Positions 1-7,100 of a DNA stretch of 21,115 nucleotides are shown here, piece after piece. Under the pieces are notes generated by a model, which saw nothing but the letters and a program-made list of their open reading frames with translations, made no database searches and had not been told where the DNA came from. This DNA is from an uncultured Veillonella sp. Lineage in GTDB: Bacteria; Bacillota; Negativicutes; Veillonellales; Veillonellaceae. The translations under genes and the position numbers were made by a program. Within the stretch, counting starts at the first letter, position 1. Each line of letters opens with the position of its first letter. The DNA lies in NCBI GenBank assembly GCA_934183145.1, contig CAKPSA010000012.1:1-21115 (forward strand). Reading direction: 5' to 3'.

Positions 1-138
1 GGTATCTCCTCTGGTGCTGCTCTTTGGGCTGCTCAAGAATTGGCTAAACGCCCTGAAAATAAAGGTAAAAACATTGTAGTAATTCTTCCTGATACAGGCG
101 AACGCTACTTGTCTACAGCTTTATTCCCTGAAGTGTAA
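1..138 (+). CDS. cysK: Cysteine synthase (O-acetylserine sulfhydrylase), C-terminal end only
   Basis: Frame 1 is open from the first base and ends at TAA 136-138, giving the last 45 residues of a protein whose start lies outside the window. The visible part begins [18 protein letters not shown] and ends with the block [13 protein letters not shown]. These are the C-terminal hallmarks of PLP-dependent O-acetylserine sulfhydrylases: the Gly/Ser-rich stretch contributes to cofactor phosphate and substrate binding, and the ERYLST block is strongly conserved in CysK. The family makes cysteine from O-acetylserine and sulfide in the cytoplasm. The closely related CysM and cystathionine beta-synthase enzymes cannot be fully excluded from 45 residues. 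A terminator follows 50 bases downstream, so it is the last gene of its transcript. Confidence 0.85.
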   Translation, partial: GISSGAALWAAQELAKRPENKGKNIVVILPDTGERYLSTALFPEV

Positions 139-187
139 TAAAATATGATTGGTGAAAGTAGATAAATTGCTTTCTCCTGATATAATG

Positions 188-213
188 AAGCCCCTCGTTA
201 GAGGGGCTTTTTC
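188..213 (+). terminator. Rho-independent terminator of cysK
   Basis: A 9-bp perfect stem, AAGCCCCTC (188-196) pairing with GAGGGGCTT (201-209) around a GTTA loop, is followed by a T-rich run. It lies 50 bases after the cysK stop on the same strand. Confidence 0.85.
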
Positions 214-240
214 TTGTTTATTTATCATTTTCTATAAGAA

Positions 241-265
241 AAAGGAGCTACTAGGTAGCTCCTTT
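241..265 (-). terminator. Rho-independent terminator of the tannase-like gene
   Basis: AAAGGAGCTA (241-250) pairs perfectly with TAGCTCCTTT (256-265) around a 5-base loop. Read on the minus strand the stem runs straight into TTTTTCTT. It lies 28 bases past the stop of the minus-strand gene ending at 293. The plus-strand side also has a short T run, so it may work in both directions between these convergent genes. Confidence 0.8.
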
Positions 266-292
266 CTTGTTATGGTATGTATTTAATTTTGA

Positions 293-3200
293 TTATCTAC
301 CGTTTTTAACGATATTGTCCATCCAGTTGAATAATTCATCTAAATCGTAGTCTCCAGAATGGTCTACACCAAATGGTGTTGCCATATCTACATTATACCC
401 AAGGTTTTGAGCACGTGTACCTACGATCAATGGAATAGCTACGGATGTATTGCTATCAGCTGTACCATAGCGGATACGATAGTAGCGTGCATTTGTCGCT
501 GCTGGAGAACCGAGATAGTTCATTGGGTTCATCATAGTAACGATTTTAGCATTTTCTACGTATACATCTTGGTTTGATGTTGTATCGTGTAATGCAGCAG
601 TAATTGTAAAGTGAGTATTATCTGTAGTACTTGTACCAAACAGACTATTTTCGCCAGAGTCATTAGAACGGGAGTCGAATGCACCTGGTGCTTTAGAACG
701 ACTTACAAATTGGTTGTAAGCTTCCCAGTTAATATCTTTGATGGCGCCTGTTTTAGTATCTCGTACAAGGTATGTATGTTTAGATAAATCAGTACCTTTA
801 GCTTGTGCTTTATTAGCCGCATCAATGATGAACGCTTTCACATAATTTTTGAAAGTACCATTACCATTCTTATCTAGTTTCAACACACGTCCCATAGAGT
901 CATGCAATTGTAAATTATTTACGTATTCAGGGAAGTGTTCACTTAATAAGTTGGAGTATGCCACATCATCAGAATTCAAGTTTACACGTTGCATTGTGCG
1001 TTGTGGAGGTGCTGTGTTACCACCTACATTGGCTTGAGGTAATTCGCCTTGGCCCATTGTTACTTTATTGAAAGAAGTGATACCTTTATAGCTCCATTCA
1101 TATGCCATATCAGCCGCATCAAGATTTGTAATAGGTGCATAAGCAGAAACTGCATATACATTGGTTGCCGCCGTAGCAGCGCCTAATGCTTGTAAATATG
1201 GTTGGAAGTCGGAGTTATTACCTGCAGCACCTTGTAATAAGGATACGGCACCACCAGCACTTGTACCATTTGTGATAATGCGGTTTGCATTACCTGGCAT
1301 TGTGGAGTCGTTAGCATGTAAGTATGCTGTGGCAGCTTGTAAGTCAACGATTACAGCTGGAGCTTTACCGATGAAGTTGCCATCGGATGCTTTATTTGTA
1401 CGACCACGTGTAGCTGGAGAAGCTACAACATAACCACGAGATAATGCGTAAAGAACACTGTTAGGTTTGCCATTCTCAACTTTAGGTGTCATAGCTTGGC
1501 TTGGCATGTAACCACCTACCGAATTTGGCATGAAGATAGGGGCTGTTTGTGCATTGTAGCCATTTATAGTGCCATTATTAAAGTATTCTTCCGGTACATA
1601 GATATTCATGTACTGTTGATCAATATCGATTGGATTAGCCACGTAAGGAATATATTCGAAGGCGCGGTATTTGATTTCCTTATTATCTACTGTAGTAGAC
1701 ATGGACTCATAATTTTTTGCATCGAAGGCAAGGCTAATTTTTGCAGATGCATCGGCTTGCAATGGTGGTTCTATTGGTTGAGATAGAATATTTTTCTCTT
1801 CTGTTGCTGTAGAACCTTTTGTGGAAGCTTCGTTACGAGCATCTACATAAGATTGAGGTAATTTATTTTCTTGAGCTTTAGCTTTTGCTTCCGCTTCTTC
1901 TTTTGCTAATTGCTCAGCAGCTAAACGTTCTTGTTCTTCTTTGATGGCAGCTTGTCTAGCCATTTCTGCTTGTTGTGCCGCAATGCGATCTTGTTCAGCT
2001 TTGATTGCTGCTTCACGTTCAGCTTTTGCTTTTTCCGCAGCGATGCGTTCTTGCTCAGCTTTTAAAGCTGCTTGACGTTGAGCCTCAACTTCTTGAGCTG
2101 CAATACGCTCTTGTTCAGCCTTTAAAGCCGCTTGACGTTCTGCTTCCGCTTTAGCAGCAGCTTCTGCACGTTGGCGAGCAGCTTGTTCAGCTTCAATACG
2201 TTCTTGTTCTGCTTTTAAAGCAGCTTGACGTTGAGCTTCAGCTTGTTGAGCAGCGATACGCTCTTGTTCAGCTTTTAAAGCCGCTTGGCGCTGAGCTTCA
2301 GCTTGCTCGGCAGCAATACGATCTTGTTCTGCTTTTAGAGCCGCTTGACGTTGAGCTTCCGCTTGTTGAGCAGCTAAACGTTCTTGTTCAGCTTGCATAG
2401 CAACTTGACGTTGAGCCTCAGCTTGTTGAGCTGCTAAACGTTCTTGTTCTGCTTTTAAAGCAGCTTGACGTTGTTGTTCAGCTTGTTGAGCTGCTAAGCG
2501 CTCTTGTTCAGCCTGCAAAGCCGCTTGTCGTTGCGCCTCTACTTGTTGAGCTGCTAAGCGCTCTTGTTCAGCTTTTAGAGCCGCTTGACGTTGAGCTTCC
2601 GCTTGTTGAGCGGCGATACGTTCTTGTTCCGCCTGCATAGCCATTTGACGTTGCTGTTCTGCTAGAATTGCCGCTTGGCGTTGTGCTTCAGCTTGCTTTT
2701 GGGCGACCATTTGTTGATCAACTTGATTTGTACCTGTTTGCTGTGCAGCTTCTTCGGCTGCTAATTGAGCTAATCTTTCACGTTCTGCACGTTGGATATC
2801 ACGAATCGTTAATCGTTGTTTTGCCACAACCGCTTTAGTTTGTGTTGTGTTAGCAATAACTAATGGATTAGTAGATTCTTGTTGGACCATAACAGGTATA
2901 CGTTGAACTTGTGTCGTTTGTACTTGCTGTCTGCCATCAACTTGTTTTTGTACTGTCACAGGTTCTGTTTTACGTTGTACATTTATCAAGCTATGCATAG
3001 CCAGTGTTGGTTCCATTACAGCATTAGTTTGTTTATTAACCACATATTGTGGCTGTGAAACTGCCCTTTGCTGATCTGATAAAGCCTTTGCTATATCGTT
3101 TACAGGGACCGGGCGTACACGAGGTATTAATGGTGTTACCTTTGGAACTGATTGTGTAGTTGCAGGGATAGGCTGCGTGGCCATAGGTCGTACGACTGGA

Positions 3201-3358
3201 GTTGCTACATTTGTAGTACCTTGTGTCGTTGATTCAGTGGTAGTGTTCGAACCTACCAAATCATTCATGTTGAGGGTAGGGGCTGCGTGGGCAACACCAC
3301 CCAACGCTGCAGCTGCAAAGAATGCAGCGGTAACCTTACGTTTCCTAGATGATTTCAT
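293..3358 (-). CDS. Secreted subtype B tannase-like esterase with a long N-terminal helical repeat region
   Basis: A 1021-residue protein. Residues 1-25 are a Sec signal peptide (basic start, Ala-rich core, likely cleavage after AHA). Residues 26-220 are low-complexity, rich in Pro, Thr and Gln. Residues about 222-495 are 20-residue repeats of the type QRQAALKAEQERLAAQQAEA, predicted to be helical. Residues about 535-1021 resemble subtype B tannases (alpha/beta-hydrolases hydrolysing galloyl esters; Lactobacillus plantarum tannase is about 470 residues). The nucleophile motif GTSAGG puts the serine at 700. D968 in RYGTADSNTS and H1000 in GVDHSGDYDL fit the remaining triad, and the 32-residue Asp-His spacing equals that of the L. 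plantarum enzyme as I recall it (D419, H451). ATG at 3358-3356 follows GGAGAG (3365-3370). The gene is monocistronic, divergent from the adhesin gene. No membrane anchor, LPXTG or SLH domain was seen, so its location after export is uncertain. The esterase fold is well supported; tannin as substrate is inferred. Confidence 0.85.
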   Translation of the reverse strand: MKSSRKRKVTAAFFAAAALGGVAHAAPTLNMNDLVGSNTTTESTTQGTTNVATPVVRPMATQPIPATTQSVPKVTPLIPRVRPVPVNDIAKALSDQQRAVSQPQYVVNKQTNAVMEPTLAMHSLINVQRKTEPVTVQKQVDGRQQVQTTQVQRIPVMVQQESTNPLVIANTTQTKAVVAKQRLTIRDIQRAERERLAQLAAEEAAQQTGTNQVDQQMVAQKQAEAQRQAAILAEQQRQMAMQAEQERIAAQQAEAQRQAALKAEQERLAAQQVEAQRQAALQAEQERLAAQQAEQQRQAALKAEQERLAAQQAEAQRQVAMQAEQERLAAQQAEAQRQAALKAEQDRIAAEQAEAQRQAALKAEQERIAAQQAEAQRQAALKAEQERIEAEQAARQRAEAAAKAEAERQAALKAEQERIAAQEVEAQRQAALKAEQERIAAEKAKAEREAAIKAEQDRIAAQQAEMARQAAIKEEQERLAAEQLAKEEAEAKAKAQENKLPQSYVDARNEASTKGSTATEEKNILSQPIEPPLQADASAKISLAFDAKNYESMSTTVDNKEIKYRAFEYIPYVANPIDIDQQYMNIYVPEEYFNNGTINGYNAQTAPIFMPNSVGGYMPSQAMTPKVENGKPNSVLYALSRGYVVASPATRGRTNKASDGNFIGKAPAVIVDLQAATAYLHANDSTMPGNANRIITNGTSAGGAVSLLQGAAGNNSDFQPYLQALGAATAATNVYAVSAYAPITNLDAADMAYEWSYKGITSFNKVTMGQGELPQANVGGNTAPPQRTMQRVNLNSDDVAYSNLLSEHFPEYVNNLQLHDSMGRVLKLDKNGNGTFKNYVKAFIIDAANKAQAKGTDLSKHTYLVRDTKTGAIKDINWEAYNQFVSRSKAPGAFDSRSNDSGENSLFGTSTTDNTHFTITAALHDTTSNQDVYVENAKIVTMMNPMNYLGSPAATNARYYRIRYGTADSNTSVAIPLIVGTRAQNLGYNVDMATPFGVDHSGDYDLDELFNWMDNIVKNGR
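1889..2683 (-). repeat. 60-bp tandem repeats encoding 20-residue helical units
   Basis: The DNA is an array with a 60-base period inside the tannase-like gene (residues 226-490). The unit start (Q/E/A)R(Q/E)(M/A/V)A recurs at residues 236, 256, 276, 296, 316, 336, 356 and 376, then 407, 427, 447 and 467. A half unit lies at 226. The 31-residue jump from 376 to 407 is one unit plus 11 extra residues. Copies differ mainly at third codon positions and at a few Gln/Glu/Lys/Arg sites, so the array is old or under selection for protein sequence. Confidence 0.9.
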
Positions 3359-3991
3359 GAATTACTCTCCGAACTAGATTTCAAATAATAATTTATAATT
3401 TTAAAATTTATTTATATTTATATAGTTTAACATAAATCGATATATTTGTATACTTTTGAGCTATATGGAGTATGTTGTTGGTAGTAGCAATATTAGAGTT
3501 TATAAATCAAAAATAAAATTGTAACTTTATTACATCTCTTATAGTTGTTATTCATATTATTTTTTTCTTTTGGTATCTATATCTTGTTTTAGTAGTAAAA
3601 ACTCTATTTGTAGATAGTATTGATATTTCATAAGAACTAATAATATAAATAATCGATTACTATAAGTTATTATTCAATACATGGAAGAGTTGACCTAAAA
3701 ATAAGGCGAAAAAATATTCAAATCGCTATTCTTATATGTGTGAAAAAAATAACTTGCTATAACTTTAACCTATAGTTCACATAAAAAATAATATTAATTT
3801 CAATGAATAATTAATAAAAAATAGTCTTAATATTTTGATGAATTAATCCGCTTATTATAGAGGGTTAATGGGTAGAAAAGTACTCATAATTCATTTGCAT
3901 TTATATAAATACTATAAAAAATAACCGTGTTATCGAATTTTGAGAACTTGCTTAAAAAATGAGTTGATCGTGAAAGTATGATTAAAATCAC

Positions 3992-4020
3992 TTGCAATTA
4001 TATCGAAAATTTTATATACT
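3992..4020 (+). promoter_or_regulatory. Candidate sigma-70-type promoter of the adhesin gene
   Basis: TTGCAA (3992-3997) and TATACT (4015-4020) are separated by exactly 17 bases. The predicted transcript start near 4027 leaves a leader of about 100 bases. The same architecture, TTGCAT-17-TATACT, lies in front of argG in this window. Confidence 0.6.
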
Positions 4021-4070
4021 CCCAATATCGAAACATTTAAAAATATCAATATAGTTTACAGACGTATTTA

Positions 4071-4109
4071 AGATGATTAGAGAACTTGAGAGAAGCTAAA
4101 TAATCATCT
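4071..4109 (+). promoter_or_regulatory. Leader inverted repeat ahead of the adhesin ribosome binding site
   Basis: AGATGATTA (4071-4079) is perfectly complementary to TAATCATCT (4101-4109), with a 21-base loop. The 3' arm ends 7 bases before the GAGGGGA ribosome binding site (4117-4123). There is no T run, so it is not a simple terminator. It may affect mRNA stability or access to the start site; this is inference. Confidence 0.5.
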
Positions 4110-4127
4110 AAGTTTTGAGGGGAATTA

Positions 4128-7100
4128 ATGAATAAAATATTTAAAGTTATATGGAATAAATCTAAAAATTGTTATGTCGTAGTTTCTGAATTTGCTAAGA
4201 ATAATAGTGGTAAAAAGAAAGTTGTTGTAGCAGGTATTTTTGCTGCATTAGCTATGGTTAATGCTGGTAATGTCGGGGCTGTAAACTCAGTGCCTTCAAA
4301 TACCGGTGTCGCTTCAGTAGCTTATGGTAGTGGTACAATCACAGGTCCTGCTGCAGTTGGTCTAGGTAATAATGTAACTGTACCGAACGCTGATGCTATC
4401 GGTATTGGTACAGGTGCAAAAACTGGATCCGATAAAGCAATTGCAATCGGTGCTAATTCTAGCGTTAGTGGTTTAACAGCTATTGCGATTGGTGCATATA
4501 CTGACACTGGCACAAATAATCCTCAAGCGATTGCTATCGGCGGTGGTAATGCAGCCGGTCAAGGTGCTATCGTACGTGGTCAACAAGCAATTGCTATTGG
4601 TGGTAACACTGTTGCTATGGGGCACTCCTCTATTGTTATTGGTGGTGATGATACAGATAGAGCCAATGCTGTAAAAGTAGTTTATACAAATAATAGTACT
4701 GGTGCTCTTGGAATTACTAGCTTACAATCTGCTGTACAAAGTTTGACTGGCTACTCCTTGAGTAATCCACGCTGGACAGACGCTACTTCTGGACAGGCTG
4801 GTATTACGGTAGGTATGAAGGGTAAGTCTGGTAATGCAGGTATTGCTATTGGTACTGGTGCTAACTCAAAAGATCGCCTTTCTGGTGCTTTGACTGGATT
4901 TAACACATTTGATTCTGACAATGTTGATGTAACAAATGCTATCGCTATCGGTACTGGGGCTAAAGCTAATCGTGATAATTCTGTTGCTTTAGGTGGTGGT
5001 TCTACTACTGATATAGGTGGTACCAAACAAACTAGTTATACACTATCTAATGGTGTAACTGCTTCTTGGGCTGGTGGTAGTTCAACATTACCAGGTGATA
5101 TCGTATCCTTTGGTTCTAAAAATTTTGAACGCCAATTAAAAAACGTGGCGCCTGGTGAAGTGAGTGCTACATCTACAGATGCTATCAACGGCTCTCAGTT
5201 AGCAGCTATTGCAGATCAAATTGCCTATAAATATGTATCTATTAATTCTACAGTTACGCCTAATAAAGATAATACTGGTGCAAAAGGGACGAACTCTATT
5301 GCAATTGGCCCAAATGCATCTGCAGATGCTACAGCTAATAGCTCCGTAGCTATTGGTGATGGCGCTGGTGCTCTTGTAACGAATGGTGTAGCTATTGGTT
5401 CTAACTCTTCTGCAGATATCATTGCTGGTGTAGCTGGTTACAATCCTGAAACAGGCCGTACAGATACTATGGGTGCACTAAATGGTGCTACATTAACTTC
5501 CACTTATGGTGGTGTTGCTGTTGGTGCTGCCAATAAAACTCGTCAAATTAACTATGTAGCAGCTGGTACAGCTGATACAGATGCAGTCAATGTGGCACAG
5601 TTGAGAAGTGTTAACCTAGCTTTCACAGGTGATACAGGTACTGGTGACGTAAATCTTGCTCAAAGTAAATTAGCCGTAAATGGTGATAATACTTATATCA
5701 CAACTACAGCGGATGGTAAGAAAATTACAGTTGCTGGTAAAAAGCAAGACATTACTGTAACAAATGGTACAGCTACAGCTACAGCTGGTATGGCTGACTC
5801 CGCTAATGTAGCTGATGCTATTAATAATGCGATTGATCAAAATAAATATACTTGGAATCTTTCTGCAAACGGTGAAGCAACACCAGTAGCAGTTGAAAAA
5901 GGTAATAAGGTGGATTTCTCTGGCGATGATAATATTACTGTCGCTAGAAATGATAAGAACATTTCTGTATCCTTGAAAAAAGAGTTAACAGGTTTAAACA
6001 GTGCGTCCTTCAACGATGCAGCAGGTAATGAAACTGTTAAAATCGATGGCAATACAGGTATCAACGCAGGTGATAAAAAGGTTACTAATGTAGCTGATGG
6101 CGTAGCTGATAAAGATGCTGTTAATGTATCTCAATTGAAAAAAGTTGACGATAAAGCAGAAGCAAATAAAACAGCTATTGCAACAAATAAGTCTAATATT
6201 GACAAAAATACAGCTGCTCTCGCAAATACGATTTCTTTAGATGGTAATACTGGTACTACAACAGAAAAATCCTTAACTGCTGGAAATGTAAACTTCGCTA
6301 TTAAAGGTGAAGATGGTATTACTACAACTGCTGCTGGTAATGATGTAACTGTTAAGCTTGATACAGCTACAAAAGGCAAAATCGAAAATGCTGCTGACCG
6401 TGATTTGAGTAATTTGACTCCTGCTGGTGAGCAACAAGTTAAAGATTTGGCTGCATGGAAGGTAGTAGCTAATAATGGCACTGCTGAAGATGTTAAAGGT
6501 GGCAATACAGTTAAATTTATCGACGGTGATAACATCGAAATCACTCAAGCTGGTAAAGATTTTACTATTGCAACTAAAAAAGATGTAACATTTGATAATG
6601 TAACAGCAAATCAAGCGATTACAGCACCAACTGTAAATGCAACTAATGGTGTAGTGACACCTCAAGTAACCGGCTTAACTAATAGAGATTGGACTCCAGG
6701 TCAAACACAACCAGTTGCTGGTCGTGCAGCTACAGAAGATCAATTGAAAGCCGTTGATGATCAAGTAGATACGAATAAACAAAATATCACAAAAAATACA
6801 AATGATATTGCAACCAATAAAGCAAATATCGACCAAAATACAACAGCCATCGCTCGTAAAATTTCCTTAGGTGGCAATACTGGCTCTACAACTGAGAAAT
6901 CTTTGAGCACAGATGATGTGAAGTTTAATGTAAAAGGTGATAATGGTCTTACTACAGTTGCAAGTGGCGACGATGTAACCGTTAAACTTGATGATACTAC
7001 TAAAGCAAAAATCGATAACGCTGCTGACCAAGATTTGAGCAACTTGACTCCAGATGGTAAAAAGCAAGTTAAAGATTTAGCTGCTTGGAATGTGGTTGCT

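Larger units (their letters stand above)
3359..4127. other. 769-bp AT-rich divergent intergenic region
   Basis: This region separates the start codons of the tannase-like gene (minus) and the adhesin gene (plus). I see no credible coding sequence or RNA gene in it. The adhesin side holds a good promoter (3992-4020) and a leader hairpin (4071-4109). The minus side has many A/T hexamers, but none pairs convincingly with a -35 element, so I do not place the tannase promoter. The length and very high A+T content would suit binding of several regulators or a nucleoid protein, which is inference. Confidence 0.7.

Noticed and set aside
1889..2683. Regular 60-bp repeats that could suggest a CRISPR array or satellite
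   Set aside because: The repeats are continuous, contain no unique spacers, and lie in frame inside a long coding sequence as 20-residue protein repeats.
3359..4127. Possible small gene or RNA in the long intergenic region
   Set aside because: No open frame with a start and ribosome binding site, and no GC-richer structured block, was found; the region is almost uniformly A/T.
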